Source: Psychromonas sp. 14N.309.X.WAT.B.A12 (GTDB taxonomy: Bacteria > Pseudomonadota > Gammaproteobacteria > Enterobacterales > Psychromonadaceae). From it: 64,000 nt of DNA. The stretch covers positions 186,001 through 250,000 of the forward strand of contig NZ_JAPNXS010000005.1 of the NCBI RefSeq assembly GCF_030397575.1, given 5' to 3'. The notes beneath the pieces are model-generated. The model did no database searches, had not been told where the DNA came from, and worked only from the letters and a program-made list of their open reading frames with translations. Made by a program: the position numbers and the translations under genes. Shown piece by piece: positions 47,945 through 58,286 of the stretch (positions within the stretch are counted from its first letter, which is position 1; the number at the start of each line of letters is the position of its first letter).

Positions 47945-50215
47945 CTATTTCTTACCTGCTCGAACAAAACCGCCTAACCCTTTCTCATCCAAGTAGTTAA
48001 TAAAAGTTTGTTTAATAAAAGCGCCATCATGCCCTTTTAACGCGACTTCCGTACAAACCTCAAGCTCTGAAATGGTAATTTTATTAAGAAGATACTTCAC
48101 CTTATTAATATTAAAGGCATTCATACTTAGTTTCCGATATCCCAAGCCTAACAGCATTAACAAGCCAATTGGATCACCTGCTAATTCACCACAGATACTG
48201 ACTTCTATGTTGTTCTTTTTACTTTGCTCTAAAATCAACCGCATCGCTTGTAATACCGCAGGGTGATAACTATCAAATAGATCAGCTACGCGACTATTGT
48301 TACGATCCACAGCCAGTAAATATTGAGTTAAATCATTGGTTCCAATTGACAAAAAGTCCACCAGCGGCGCAAGTTGATCAATAATAAAAATAGCCGATGG
48401 CACCTCGATCATCACACCTATATCAGGCAACGGAAACTGCTCATGTGATAAAGCTTGTTCCCAACACACCTCTTGCCATGCTTGCTCTATCAAGCGCTTA
48501 GATTCTTCAACCTCACCGACCGAGCCAACCATTGGTAACATGATACGTAAATTTTGGGTTTCGATACTCGCACGTAACATGGCACGTATTTGAATCAAAA
48601 ATATTTCAGGATGATCTAAGGTTAAACGAATACCACGCCAGCCCAAGAAGGGGTTTTCTTCATTAATTGGGAAATAACTTAATTGTTTATCACCACCAAT
48701 ATCTAAGGTACGCATGGTAACAGGCAAGTTTTGGTACTGATCAAATAATGATTTATAGGTGCTAACTTGCTCCTGCTCTGTCGGGAAGGCATTACTCAGC
48801 ATAAAAGGTAATTCACTACGATATAAACCGATGCCAGAGAAGTTATGTTCAGAGAACACGTCTGGTGTTGAGTTCAAACCAGTGTTTAATAACAGCTCAA
48901 CTTCACAACCATCTTTAGTCACTGCCGCTTGATTAGCTTCCAATTCCACTAACGCTTTCATCTCATTCTCTTCATCTAAGAGAATTTGATACTCAGCAAC
49001 TAATGATGCTTCAGGCTCAATAATAATGGTGCCGGCATAGCCATTGATGATCATGTTTTTCTGACCAATGTTCTTCAAACGCAGTGGTACACCTAATACC
49101 GCAGGAATACCTAAAGTGCGCGATAGGATTGCGATATGAGAACTTAAACCACCACGTACAGAAACAATCCCTTTCAGCTTATCAGGCGGTACCATGGCCA
49201 ACATTGAGATGGTCACCTCTTCGGCAACTAAAATAATTTCGTCCGGAAAGTCTAGCTGCTCGTCATCGCGATTAGAGAGGTGGTATAACAAACGCTGGCC
49301 TACATCTCTAATTTCAACAGCTCTTTCTCTTAAGTAAGGATCACTCATGCTCTCAAACTGTTCTATATAAGTCTCAGAAACACGTTTAACAGCACTTTTA
49401 GCGGTTAGCTTCTCTTGCCTAATCTGAACTTCTACCGCACTCAGTAACGCTTTATCCTGTAAAAGGTGTCCGTATACATCAAACAGCATAAAAGCATCTT
49501 TCGATACTTGCTCCTTTAAGGTGATAGATACCTTGGAAAATTCATCTGCACAGGCTTGCACAGCGTTAGTAAAGGAGATCATTTCGTGTTCAGGATCTTC
49601 ACTCTGCTCTATGCCCACATCGGTTAATAATAGGTGAGCCTGTAATACATGTGCTTTATTAATAGAAATACCAGAACTCGCAGGACTGCCTTGTAGATGC
49701 AAGGATCGGCTTTTAGATTCAGTTTCTTCAGGTAAATCTAGTAAGGTGCCACCTAATACACTGCCAAGGTGCACAGCTAAGGTAACTAAGAAAGATTCTT
49801 CAAGTTCATTATATAAACGAGGGGTACGTTGCTGTGCCACCAAAACACCTAACACTTGGCGTTTATGAATAATAGGCACACCTAAAAACGAATTAAACTG
49901 CTCTTCATTACTGGAAGGGAGATATTTAAACTGAGGGTGTTCTGAAACGTTCACTAAATTAATTGGCTCACCTTTTTGGTAAACCAAACCAACAATACCT
50001 TCATCTAAATTAAAATGCGTTGCGCCCACTACTTGACTATCTAACCCTTCACTGGCCATTAGCGTTAGCTTTTTAGTTTCTTGATTAGTCACAAAAATAG
50101 AACAACAATCTAGGATCATCGTACTTTTAGTTTGCTGTACTAATAAGTTCATAGCATCAGAAAGTGTACTGGCCTCACCGAATTGCTCTACAATTTGACG
50201 AAGTTGGCTGAACAT
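47945..50215 (-). CDS. ptsP: Phosphoenolpyruvate-protein phosphotransferase PtsP (enzyme I-Ntr)
   Basis: This is the first enzyme of the nitrogen-related PTS; it passes phosphate from PEP to NPr and so modulates nitrogen and potassium responses. The 756-residue protein has an N-terminal GAF domain (about 1-165) and then an EI core. The phosphoryl-accepting His is in GGLSSHIAILSRTLG (near residue 357). The PEP-binding barrel has RTLDIGGDKQL, the LRIMLPMV block and the catalytic Cys in ISICGE-type SICGELAGD. It follows rppH by 35 bp, forming the conserved rppH-ptsP operon. Confidence 0.95.
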   Translation of the reverse strand: MFSQLRQIVEQFGEASTLSDAMNLLVQQTKSTMILDCCSIFVTNQETKKLTLMASEGLDSQVVGATHFNLDEGIVGLVYQKGEPINLVNVSEHPQFKYLPSSNEEQFNSFLGVPIIHKRQVLGVLVAQQRTPRLYNELEESFLVTLAVHLGSVLGGTLLDLPEETESKSRSLHLQGSPASSGISINKAHVLQAHLLLTDVGIEQSEDPEHEMISFTNAVQACADEFSKVSITLKEQVSKDAFMLFDVYGHLLQDKALLSAVEVQIRQEKLTAKSAVKRVSETYIEQFESMSDPYLRERAVEIRDVGQRLLYHLSNRDDEQLDFPDEIILVAEEVTISMLAMVPPDKLKGIVSVRGGLSSHIAILSRTLGIPAVLGVPLRLKNIGQKNMIINGYAGTIIIEPEASLVAEYQILLDEENEMKALVELEANQAAVTKDGCEVELLLNTGLNSTPDVFSEHNFSGIGLYRSELPFMLSNAFPTEQEQVSTYKSLFDQYQNLPVTMRTLDIGGDKQLSYFPINEENPFLGWRGIRLTLDHPEIFLIQIRAMLRASIETQNLRIMLPMVGSVGEVEESKRLIEQAWQEVCWEQALSHEQFPLPDIGVMIEVPSAIFIIDQLAPLVDFLSIGTNDLTQYLLAVDRNNSRVADLFDSYHPAVLQAMRLILEQSKKNNIEVSICGELAGDPIGLLMLLGLGYRKLSMNAFNINKVKYLLNKITISELEVCTEVALKGHDGAFIKQTFINYLDEKGLGGFVRAGKK

Positions 50216-50250
50216 AAAACGCTCCTATTAGTAAGGTAAGAAGGTATTTA

Positions 50251-50784
50251 TTATTTGTAAGAACCTCGACGAGGTCGTTTGTTTCGTTTTTTATCTGTTC
50301 TATGCATCAGAGAAAATGCAGCATGGGCAAACTCAGTCAATGCTCTTCTATACACATCACGTTTAAATGATACTACTTGACGCACTGGATACCAGTAAGT
50401 AACCCATCGCCAATCATCAAATTCAGGGTGTCCGCAAGTATCAAATCCAATTTGCTCTTCTTTTGCAATCAATTGTAATAAAAACCAGCGTTGTTTTTGA
50501 CCAATACAAATAGGTGCGGGTGATTCCCAGCGTACTAAACGCTTAGGAAGTTTATAACGCAGCCACTGACGACTGCTCGCCACTACTTTGACATGCTCAG
50601 GTTTTAAGCCAACTTCTTCATATAACTCTCGATACATCGCTTTTTCAGGGGTTTCGCCCTCTTTTATTCCACCTTGTGGAAATTGCCATGAATGTTGACC
50701 GAAGCGTTTAGCCCATAAAACTTGACCATTTTTATTACAAATGATGATACCTACATTAGAACGGTAGCCGTCAGCATCAATCAT
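50251..50784 (-). CDS. rppH: RNA pyrophosphohydrolase
   Basis: This Nudix enzyme removes pyrophosphate from the 5' ends of mRNAs, triggering RNase E decay. The 177-residue length is typical. The Nudix box spans residues 38-60, with RELYEEVGL and metal-binding Glu53, Glu56 and Glu57. The start [17 protein letters not shown] is near-invariant for RppH. The basic tail ([13 protein letters not shown]) is common. It is the first gene of rppH-ptsP. Confidence 0.96.
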   Translation of the reverse strand: MIDADGYRSNVGIIICNKNGQVLWAKRFGQHSWQFPQGGIKEGETPEKAMYRELYEEVGLKPEHVKVVASSRQWLRYKLPKRLVRWESPAPICIGQKQRWFLLQLIAKEEQIGFDTCGHPEFDDWRWVTYWYPVRQVVSFKRDVYRRALTEFAHAAFSLMHRTDKKRNKRPRRGSYK

Positions 50785-50974
50785 TAAAAAACTTTCTCAG
50801 GTTAAGATCTATTCTTATTTATACACAAGTAAATCAACGACAAAACAAAATAGATGAAATTATAATTATAATTGCATTCTTTCACAGAAACCCCTATCCA
50901 TCAAACTCATAAACTATAAAAAGGTTAAACGATAGTACCTAGCTCACGTTTACTGAAAATGAATAATATTAATG

Positions 50975-51005
50975 TATCCACTAAATCTGTGCATAACTAT
51001 GTGTA
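50975..51005 (+). repeat. Direct repeat copy 1 with DnaA box
   Basis: This 31-bp unit matches the copy at 51317-51347 at 28 positions. It starts TATCCACTAA and contains TGTGCATAA (50988-50996), the complement of the perfect DnaA box TTATGCACA, then ends ATGTGTA. Confidence 0.7.
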
Positions 51006-51316
51006 CAATTAAACACAAATAAAAGGATCAAGAAACACAACAAACCGCAAGATCTTTATATATTTATTTAAAAACCTATTATTACATTTAAAAACAGTAT
51101 GTTAAATAAAAATCATAAACAATAAAAAGGTATCACTGTAATTAGATCCAGTAAGTTTCATTCACAATCGAATGTGAATATCTTGGTCGTATAAAAAACA
51201 TACAACCCTTATTAAACAGCACTTTCTTGCTCAAAAAATAAACATAAAAAATAGATTTTTAGAAAATTAAAGCGAAATGTGTTGAATCAAAGTAAAGATC
51301 TTATGATCTATTCAGT

Positions 51317-51347
51317 TATCCACTAAAAATGTGCATAACTCTGTGTA
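51317..51347 (+). repeat. Direct repeat copy 2 with DnaA box
   Basis: This is the second copy of the unit at 50975-51005, 28 of 31 bases identical. It contains TGTGCATAA at 51330-51338, and TTATCCACT at its left edge (51316-51324) is a second near-consensus DnaA box. Confidence 0.7.
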
Positions 51348-51436
51348 AGTTCATTTTAAAACTATGAATAACCCAACAATAAAAAAACACGTACAATTAA
51401 TCTGTTTATCTCTTTTAACCTTTCAAGCGAGTTATT

Positions 51437-52111
51437 ATGCAGCCTACACCGACGTCTGAATCTCAATTATTAAATTATTGCGAAGCTATAGCCGGCTTTT
51501 CTTTATCTGAATTAGCAGACATAGCAGGGATCATTACCCCAGAAAACCTACGTAAAAACAAAGGCTGGGTAGGACAACTGATAGAGTGGCATTTAGGTGC
51601 GTCGGCAGGCAGCAAACCTGAGCAAGATTTCAAACACCTCGGCATTGAACTAAAAACTATCCCTATTGATAGTAATGGCAAAGTACTAGAAACCACCTTT
51701 GTATGTAGCACTCCCATTTTAAATACCACTCACCTTACTTGGGAAAACAGCAACATTCGCAATAAACTCAGTAAAGTATTGTGGCTGCCGGTGCAAGGTG
51801 AGCGGAAAATTCCATTAGCAGAGCGTTTAGTTGGAAACGGATTTTTATGGACAGCGTCCGCACAGCAAGAACAGTTAATGCGTCAAGACTGGAATGAGCT
51901 CATGGAGAAGATAGCACTCGGCAAGATCGAGCAGATAAGTGCAAGAGACGGGCAAGTATTGCAACTACGTCCGAAAGCCGCCAATGGGCAAGTGGTGACA
52001 GATGCGTATGGTGAAGAAGGTGAATTAATTAAAGTCAGGCCACGTGGTTTTTATCTTAAAAAGGCATTCACTCAAGATATTATCAATCAACAATTTAATT
52101 TAAATGTTTAA
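51437..52111 (+). CDS. mutH: DNA mismatch repair endonuclease MutH
   Basis: MutH nicks the unmethylated strand at hemimethylated GATC sites in methyl-directed mismatch repair, so this organism should have Dam methylation. The 224-residue protein has the family block [17 protein letters not shown] and [10 protein letters not shown], giving catalytic residues Glu50, Asp64, Glu71 and Lys73. It is divergent from rppH, as in E. coli. Confidence 0.95.
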   Translation: MQPTPTSESQLLNYCEAIAGFSLSELADIAGIITPENLRKNKGWVGQLIEWHLGASAGSKPEQDFKHLGIELKTIPIDSNGKVLETTFVCSTPILNTTHLTWENSNIRNKLSKVLWLPVQGERKIPLAERLVGNGFLWTASAQQEQLMRQDWNELMEKIALGKIEQISARDGQVLQLRPKAANGQVVTDAYGEEGELIKVRPRGFYLKKAFTQDIINQQFNLNV

Positions 52112-52190
52112 CCAGAACAAAATTGACTAGAATTTGTACAAATTTTGCAGTAAATTAAATCTCAAAGAGATATAGTTTTAAGGAGTGGAT

Positions 52191-52520
52191 ATGAGCATTA
52201 AAAAGCAATTCTTAAAAAATAAACCCATTGTTAAAGTGACATTCGAAATCAGTAAAGAGATGGCGAATAATGCAAGCACCATTAACCTATTATCAGAGCA
52301 TAACGAATGGCAGCCTATTGAATTTAAAAAATTCAAAAACGGTAAATTTAAAATAGCTGAGAATATCTCAATGGAAGATCGTGAAGGTTTTCAATTTATC
52401 TATCAAGCTACCTCAGAAACAGGTGAACCCTTCACACTATTACCTGATGATGCTTACAGTTATGTGGATAATGGCATGAATGACGGTGGTAAAAATGCAG
52501 TAGTCGTTTTTGTGGACTAA
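52191..52520 (+). CDS. Isoamylase early-set (CBM48/AMPK-type glycogen-binding) domain protein
   Basis: This 109-residue cytosolic protein consists of a single beta-sandwich of the isoamylase-N/CBM48 type: VKVTFEISK, INLLSEHNEWQPIEFKKFKNGKF in the ligand-binding position, FQFIYQ and DDAYSYVDNGMNDGGKNAVVVF at the end. The family commonly stands alone in marine gammaproteobacteria with an unknown role, possibly glycogen binding. I choose the ATG at 52191 with AGGAG five bases upstream; the in-frame GTG at 52185 overlaps that Shine-Dalgarno. A perfect 14-bp palindrome (AATTTGTACAAATT, 52131-52144) lies upstream. Confidence 0.83.
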   Translation: MSIKKQFLKNKPIVKVTFEISKEMANNASTINLLSEHNEWQPIEFKKFKNGKFKIAENISMEDREGFQFIYQATSETGEPFTLLPDDAYSYVDNGMNDGGKNAVVVFVD

Positions 52521-52934
52521 TGATCTTTTAAAATCATTAATACGTAACTCATTATTATTGTGAATCAGTATTTTTAAGAGCACTGCTTTTGCAGAACAGT
52601 GTTGAAGTTCGGCTAGCTTAAATTAAAGCAAACCTCCTCTTTATAAACCTATTTACATAACACTTCGTTATATAACTGTGTACTTCCTTGAACCGTTTTC
52701 ATGCAATTACTTATTATCAGGCAAACAGAAAGATCCAGTTTGCAAAGCCTTGTTATGACAATCATAATCAAGTGTAAAAAATAAACGTTAAGCAGCCTAT
52801 CTCAAATCAAAAGAGATCGATAAAAGTACATTCCGCCACACTACCACTGTAATAATTTACAGTGTAACATGATGGTTATATAACGCTTTCAGATATCAAA
52901 TACACCAATTCAATGTATTAATGAGTGAGAAATA
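52521..52934. other. uvrA upstream region
   Basis: This 414-bp gap is non-coding. A small hairpin (CACTG / CAGTG, about 52580-52598) follows the CBM48-like gene. The part close to uvrA contains a LexA box. The usual divergent neighbour of uvrA, ssb, is absent. Confidence 0.55.
52847..52862. promoter_or_regulatory. LexA (SOS) box of uvrA
   Basis: CTGTAATAATTTACAG is an exact CTGT-N8-ACAG dyad with an AT-only centre and ACTG/CAGT flanks, 72 bp upstream of the uvrA ATG. uvrA is SOS-controlled in gammaproteobacteria. Confidence 0.9.
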
Positions 52935-55769
52935 ATGAACAATATTGAAATTCGCGGTGCAAAAACGCATAACTTAAAAAATATTAGCTTATCAATCCCA
53001 CGTGATAAATTGGTGGTGATCACCGGTCTATCAGGTTCGGGAAAATCCTCATTAGCATTTGATACTTTATATGCAGAAGGTCAGCGTCGTTATGTTGAGT
53101 CTCTATCTGCCTATGCACGCCAATTTTTATCATTAATGGAAAAACCGGATGTTGAGCATATTGAAGGTTTATCTCCAGCTATCTCTATCGAACAAAAATC
53201 TACCTCGCATAATCCACGTTCGACAGTAGGAACCATCACTGAAATTTACGATTACCTTCGATTACTCTTTGCTCGCATCGGCGATCCTCGTTGTCCAACA
53301 CACGGCGTAACTTTACACGCACAAACCGTAAGCCAAATGGTCGATACTATTTTAGAGCAACCAGAAGGCACTAAAATGATGCTATTAGCGCCAATTGTAA
53401 AAGGGCGTAAAGGGGAACATGTTAAAACCTTTGAAAGCCTAGCTGCACAAGGTTTTTTACGTGCACGAATTGACGGTGATGTTTGTGACCTAAGCGATCC
53501 ACCTAAACTAGCGTTACATAAAAAACACACTATCGAAGTGGTGGTTGACCGCTTTAAAGTACGTGATGACTTAAAGCAGCGTTTAGCAGAGTCCGTTGAA
53601 ACTACGTTAGAGCTAAGTAACGGCTCAGCTATTTTGGCACACATGGATGATAGTCAGCCTGAACAACTTTTCTCTGCTAATTTCTCTTGTCCGCATTGTG
53701 GTTACAGCATTGCAGAATTAGAGCCGCGTATCTTCTCTTTTAATAGTCCAGCCGGTGCCTGTGAAACTTGTGATGGTTTAGGGGTTGAACAATATTTTGA
53801 TGAAGCACTAGTGGTCACTGACCCAACACTGAGTTTAGCCGATGGTGCAATCGAAGGATGGAGTAGCAAATCTAACTACTACTACCAGATTCTGCGTGCG
53901 GTTGCAGAGCATTATGGATTCTCGCTCACCGCTCCTTTTAAATCATTAAGTAAAAAACACCAGCAATATGTGCTGCAAGGCACTGGAGCAGAAAAAATAG
54001 CCTTTACTTACAGTAATGATAAAGGTGACTTAGTATCTCGTTTACATGCTTTTGAAGGAGTTATTCCCAATCGCTCACGTCGCTATAAAGAGACAGAATC
54101 CCCAGCAATGCGCGAATATTTAAGCAAATATATGAACCGTCAATCTTGCTCTAGCTGTGGCGGTTCACGTTTAAAAGAGTCATCTCGTCATGTCTTTATT
54201 AATGATGTAAATCTCTCACATGTATCAGCACTCTCTATTGCCGATGCAGAGCAGTTCTTCGAAAATATTAAATTGGTTGGACAAAAAGCCAAAATAGCAG
54301 AAAAGATCTTAAAAGAGATCCTAGAACGATTGAGTTTCTTAGTGAATGTTGGACTTAATTACTTAAGTTTAGAGCGTAGTGCAGAAACATTATCCGGTGG
54401 TGAAGCACAGCGTATTCGTTTAGCTAGCCAAATTGGAGCGGGTTTAATGGGGGTAATGTATGTACTTGATGAACCCTCGATTGGTTTACATCAACGCGAT
54501 AACGAACGTTTATTAAAAACGCTAACGCATTTACGTGACCTAGGTAATACAGTGATCGTTGTAGAACATGACGAAGATGCTATTCGCCAAGCCGATCATA
54601 TTATCGATATCGGTCCAGGTGCAGGGATTCACGGTGGTGAGATTATTGCTGAAGGCAGTTACAAAAAAATATTAAAGTCGAAAGACTCACTAACCGCAGA
54701 TTATTTAAGTGGCCGTAAAGAAATTGTCGTGCCAGCGCAACGCACACCACTAACTGATAAATGGGTGAAACTAAAAGAAGCCAGTGCAAACAACTTAAAA
54801 TCAGTCAATTTAGACTTACCATTAGGCGTATTAACCTGTATTACAGGTGTATCGGGTTCAGGTAAATCAACGCTGATCAACGATACTCTCTTTCCGTTAG
54901 CACAAACTAAACTGAACAAAGCCACAACCATTCAAGCTGCAGCGCATAAGAGCATTACTGGTTTATCACAACTGGATAAAGTGGTGGATATCAACCAAAG
55001 TCCAATTGGTCGAACGCCACGCTCGAATCCAGCAACTTACACGGGTATTTTTACTCCTATCCGTGAGCTGTTTGCCGCTACGCCAGAATCTCGCTCTCGT
55101 GGTTACAAGCCAGGCCGTTTTAGTTTTAATGTAAAAGGTGGCCGTTGTGAAGCCTGCCAAGGTGATGGCATGATCAAAGTAGAGATGCACTTCCTACCAG
55201 ATGTTTACGTACCTTGTGATTCATGTAAAGGACAACGCTATAATCGTGAAACCTTGTCTGTAAAATACAAAGGCAAGAATATTCATGAAACATTGGATAT
55301 GACAGTAGAAGATGCCTTTAAATTCTTTGAAGCAGTACCGGTTATTGCACGAAAATTACAGACATTAATGGATGTTGGTTTATCCTACATTCGCCTAGGT
55401 CAAGCAGCGACGACTTTATCTGGCGGTGAAGCACAACGCGTTAAATTGGCTAAAGAGTTATCCAAGCGTGATACGGGTAAAACCCTATATATCCTAGATG
55501 AGCCAACAACCGGATTACACTTCCACGATATCGCCCAATTACTCAAAGTTATCCATACTCTTCGTGATAAAGGCAATACCCTAGTGATTATAGAACATAA
55601 CCTAGACGTCATTAAAACAGCCGATTGGATCATCGACTTAGGCCCTGAAGGTGGTAATGGAGGTGGTGAGATTATTGCCACAGGCACACCAGAAGATGTA
55701 GTAAAAGTAAAAGGCAGTTATACTGGACAGTTCTTAAAACCTATTTTAGAAAAAAGTACCTCTGCATAA
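52935..55769 (+). CDS. uvrA: Excinuclease ABC subunit A
   Basis: This DNA-damage sensor ATPase of nucleotide excision repair has 944 residues and two ABC-type ATPase halves. Walker A is GLSGSGKSS (N-half, about 31-39) and GVSGSGKST (C-half, about 639-647). The signatures are [12 protein letters not shown] and [12 protein letters not shown]. Zinc-binding cysteine clusters occur at CPHCGYS...CETCDG and [10 protein letters not shown]...CDSCKGQRY. Length and order are standard. Confidence 0.98.
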   Translation: MNNIEIRGAKTHNLKNISLSIPRDKLVVITGLSGSGKSSLAFDTLYAEGQRRYVESLSAYARQFLSLMEKPDVEHIEGLSPAISIEQKSTSHNPRSTVGTITEIYDYLRLLFARIGDPRCPTHGVTLHAQTVSQMVDTILEQPEGTKMMLLAPIVKGRKGEHVKTFESLAAQGFLRARIDGDVCDLSDPPKLALHKKHTIEVVVDRFKVRDDLKQRLAESVETTLELSNGSAILAHMDDSQPEQLFSANFSCPHCGYSIAELEPRIFSFNSPAGACETCDGLGVEQYFDEALVVTDPTLSLADGAIEGWSSKSNYYYQILRAVAEHYGFSLTAPFKSLSKKHQQYVLQGTGAEKIAFTYSNDKGDLVSRLHAFEGVIPNRSRRYKETESPAMREYLSKYMNRQSCSSCGGSRLKESSRHVFINDVNLSHVSALSIADAEQFFENIKLVGQKAKIAEKILKEILERLSFLVNVGLNYLSLERSAETLSGGEAQRIRLASQIGAGLMGVMYVLDEPSIGLHQRDNERLLKTLTHLRDLGNTVIVVEHDEDAIRQADHIIDIGPGAGIHGGEIIAEGSYKKILKSKDSLTADYLSGRKEIVVPAQRTPLTDKWVKLKEASANNLKSVNLDLPLGVLTCITGVSGSGKSTLINDTLFPLAQTKLNKATTIQAAAHKSITGLSQLDKVVDINQSPIGRTPRSNPATYTGIFTPIRELFAATPESRSRGYKPGRFSFNVKGGRCEACQGDGMIKVEMHFLPDVYVPCDSCKGQRYNRETLSVKYKGKNIHETLDMTVEDAFKFFEAVPVIARKLQTLMDVGLSYIRLGQAATTLSGGEAQRVKLAKELSKRDTGKTLYILDEPTTGLHFHDIAQLLKVIHTLRDKGNTLVIIEHNLDVIKTADWIIDLGPEGGNGGGEIIATGTPEDVVKVKGSYTGQFLKPILEKSTSA

Positions 55770-55819
55770 GCAGGAATATTGCCTTGTTTTAAAATAATAA
55801 TAATAAATACGAGAGATAA

Positions 55820-57565
55820 ATGGACTTACAACAAAAGCTAACACGTGCCTTCTTTATCAGTTTTACATTGTTAATGGGGCTAGGCGCGCACTACTTTCAA
55901 CATAACCAAGGTGGTAGTGGGTTACAATTAGCTGTAAACAACGTTGTTTGGATATTTTTCTCTCTTTTAATTGGCTTAGGCCTTTGGCGGATCACCGCCC
56001 AACAAAAAATTATCTACTCCAAGTACACTGCCATTGTATTTATTGCTTTAGGTTTGTTTTTTCTACCCTTAGCGTACCCCAATAATGCCTTAGCAGATCA
56101 AAGCTATACCCGGCTATTAGGATTATTCGCAGGTGTGCTGCTATTTCTTAGCCTACAACAATTTAGTTTTACGCGAGAACAAATTATTAAGCTATTACTA
56201 CTCATTGTATTAGCAGGCTTTATTCAAGCTTGTTATAGCTTGATGCAAGATTACTTGTTACCAGCCCGTAATTACTTTGGTTATAGCGTCGGTTATGGTC
56301 GTCCTTATGGCATCTTCCAACAACCTAACGTACTTGCCAGCTTTATGGCGACTACGCTTATTTTAAGTGGCTACTTGTTACAACAGGTACAGGATAAAAG
56401 ACTACAAGCATTTTTACTGTTAACTGCATTATTAAATATGTGGGTGATCAGCATTGCCATGTCTCGTACTGGATATTTAGGCACTCTCATCGGGTTATTG
56501 CTACTTTTACCTTGGGCATGGCAAAGTAATAAGAAACGCCTCAGTTTATTTGTACTCGCTGTCATGTTAGGGATAGGTTTTGCTTCTTTAAAAGGCGATG
56601 CATTAGGTGCGCGTAATGTAGAAGCAATGAAAGAAGGTGGTGCTCGTATTGAAATGTATCAACACGGTTGGCACATGATCAAAGAGAAGCCATTATTAGG
56701 ATATGGTTACGGCAGTTTTGAAAAAGAATACCTCTTAAGTCATGCTGAACGTGTTAAAAATGGCGAACTTAACAAGTTTTCTCAAGTATTGACCCATCCT
56801 CATAACGATCTTATATTTTGGGCGATTGAAGGAGGGATAGCACCTATTTTAGGTATGTTGCTATTAGTGCTTACCTTCTTTTATCGACTATGCTCATTTA
56901 ACCTTAGCAAAGCGCTCGCGTTACTTGCCTTAGTGGTACCCATTGGCTTACATACACAAACTGAATATCCTTTATACCATTCCGCATTGCATTGGCTGGT
57001 ATTAATGGTCTTAGTCTTTTATGTGGATTCAGAGTCACAAAAAAATAATGAAAAAAACTTTTCGCCCACCTTCTTTTTACGCGTTGCAGGTACATTAATT
57101 CCATTATTTACTGCTATTTTCATGATCACTAATCTATTTGCGATTCATGCAGTTACGCATTTTGAACGTAGCCAAACACGTGACCTTCGAGAGATCATCA
57201 ATATTGTCAATCCCTTGGTATTTGAAGATAACTTATCTTTTCATCTTTACAACTTCCGTTTAACCAATGCGATTAACACAGGTAATCAAGCTGAAATGGA
57301 GAAAGTGATATTAGGTTTAGAAAAAACCATTTACAGCACACCTAAACCGTTTTTCTATCATTTGCTTTATATTGCCTATCAACATCATAACCAACCAGAA
57401 AGAGCAGCCGAAGTACTAGCTTATGCACGTTATTTATATCCGGGAGATAGCGGTTTAAAGAATGCAGATAAAGTGAAAGAGAGCGCATCAGAAAGGACCT
57501 CTGTCGCAGTAACTACAAGCCAAGCAACTTCTTCTGCTAATATCAGTAGCGAGGCTCAGCCATAA
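55820..57565 (+). CDS. PglL/Wzy-type O-antigen ligase family membrane protein
   Basis: This 581-residue polytopic inner-membrane protein has about 12 hydrophobic segments and the large periplasmic loop typical of O-antigen ligases/polymerases. Landmarks are YGRPYGIFQQPNVLASFMA, the SRTGYLG segment, and LTHPHNDLIFWAIEGG with the conserved His of the Wzy_C domain. The C-terminal soluble part (about 415-581) resembles the PglL Wzy_C_2 region. PglL-type enzymes transfer glycans from undecaprenol to Ser/Thr of proteins such as pilins. The sugar-phosphotransferase and glycosyltransferase genes nearby could supply the glycan. A polymerase role is the alternative. Confidence 0.8.
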   Translation: MDLQQKLTRAFFISFTLLMGLGAHYFQHNQGGSGLQLAVNNVVWIFFSLLIGLGLWRITAQQKIIYSKYTAIVFIALGLFFLPLAYPNNALADQSYTRLLGLFAGVLLFLSLQQFSFTREQIIKLLLLIVLAGFIQACYSLMQDYLLPARNYFGYSVGYGRPYGIFQQPNVLASFMATTLILSGYLLQQVQDKRLQAFLLLTALLNMWVISIAMSRTGYLGTLIGLLLLLPWAWQSNKKRLSLFVLAVMLGIGFASLKGDALGARNVEAMKEGGARIEMYQHGWHMIKEKPLLGYGYGSFEKEYLLSHAERVKNGELNKFSQVLTHPHNDLIFWAIEGGIAPILGMLLLVLTFFYRLCSFNLSKALALLALVVPIGLHTQTEYPLYHSALHWLVLMVLVFYVDSESQKNNEKNFSPTFFLRVAGTLIPLFTAIFMITNLFAIHAVTHFERSQTRDLREIINIVNPLVFEDNLSFHLYNFRLTNAINTGNQAEMEKVILGLEKTIYSTPKPFFYHLLYIAYQHHNQPERAAEVLAYARYLYPGDSGLKNADKVKESASERTSVAVTTSQATSSANISSEAQP

Positions 57566-57566
57566 T

Positions 57567-58202
57567 ATGAAAGTATTCCGCTCACTATTTGGCTTTATCG
57601 CTTTATTACTAAGCGGACTATTCAGCACCAGTCACGCTGACATTTATATGTATACCGATAAAAATGGTAATAAATACTTTTCTGAGCGCAAAGAAAATGA
57701 AAACTACACGCTTCTATTACGCAGTGACACGAATAAAAAGCCCACTAGCTTTAGAAACTGGAAAGCGAAAAGCTATACCAACATATCAATTCCACGTGAT
57801 AAAACCTTACAAAGAAAGTATCACCCAATCATTTTAAAAGCAGCAGAGAAAAACCAATTAGATCCAGCATTCTTACATGCGGTGATCACTGCAGAATCTG
57901 CGTATCAACGTAATGCAGTATCTTCCGCTGGGGCACAAGGGTTAATGCAGCTAATGCCTGAAACAGCCAAGCGTTTTTCCGTCACCGATGCTTTTGACCC
58001 AACACAGAATATTTATGCCGGGGCATTATATTTAAAAATATTATTAAAAGAATTTAAAACAAGAGAGCTTGCAGCCGCAGCTTATAATGCAGGAGAAGGA
58101 GCAGTCAGGCGCTATAAACGCCAAATTCCTCCATACCCAGAAACACAGAAATATGTATCTAAGGTATTAACCTTCTACCAATATTATCAACATAATTTAT
58201 AA
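57567..58202 (+). CDS. Lytic transglycosylase (SLT domain) with DUF4124
   Basis: This 211-residue periplasmic peptidoglycan lytic transglycosylase has a signal peptide (cleavage near SHA|DIY, residue 24) and a short DUF4124 module (about 25-55, DIYMYTDKNGNKYFSE). The SLT domain (about 87-205) has the catalytic Glu110 in ITAESAYQRNA, GAQGLMQLMPETA and AAYNAGEGAV. The start is 2 bp after the preceding stop, with GAGG inside that gene's end, so the two are co-translated. Confidence 0.92.
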   Translation: MKVFRSLFGFIALLLSGLFSTSHADIYMYTDKNGNKYFSERKENENYTLLLRSDTNKKPTSFRNWKAKSYTNISIPRDKTLQRKYHPIILKAAEKNQLDPAFLHAVITAESAYQRNAVSSAGAQGLMQLMPETAKRFSVTDAFDPTQNIYAGALYLKILLKEFKTRELAAAAYNAGEGAVRRYKRQIPPYPETQKYVSKVLTFYQYYQHNL

Positions 58203-58286
58203 CTTTAGCTAAAAGGAATATAGTTAATCTTCCTGAAGTAGAAAACTTAACCCCTTAATTTATCTTTGTATGAGTAGTTATTAGTA

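Larger units (their letters stand above)
50785..51436. other. Divergent rppH / mutH intergenic region with repeated DnaA boxes
   Basis: This is 652 bp of AT-rich DNA without a credible gene. Two 31-bp direct repeats, each with a consensus DnaA box, lie 342 bp apart. Between them is an AT-rich stretch with GATCTTTATATATTTATTT near 51050. It must also hold the promoters of rppH and mutH. Confidence 0.6.

Noticed and set aside
50785-51436. Chromosomal origin of replication
   Set aside because: DnaA boxes and an AT-rich tract are present, but box number is low and the neighbours (rppH, mutH) are not the mnmG/dnaA context expected of oriC.
53252-53644. 130-codon minus-strand frame inside uvrA
   Set aside because: Antisense shadow of a conserved gene; no initiation signal.
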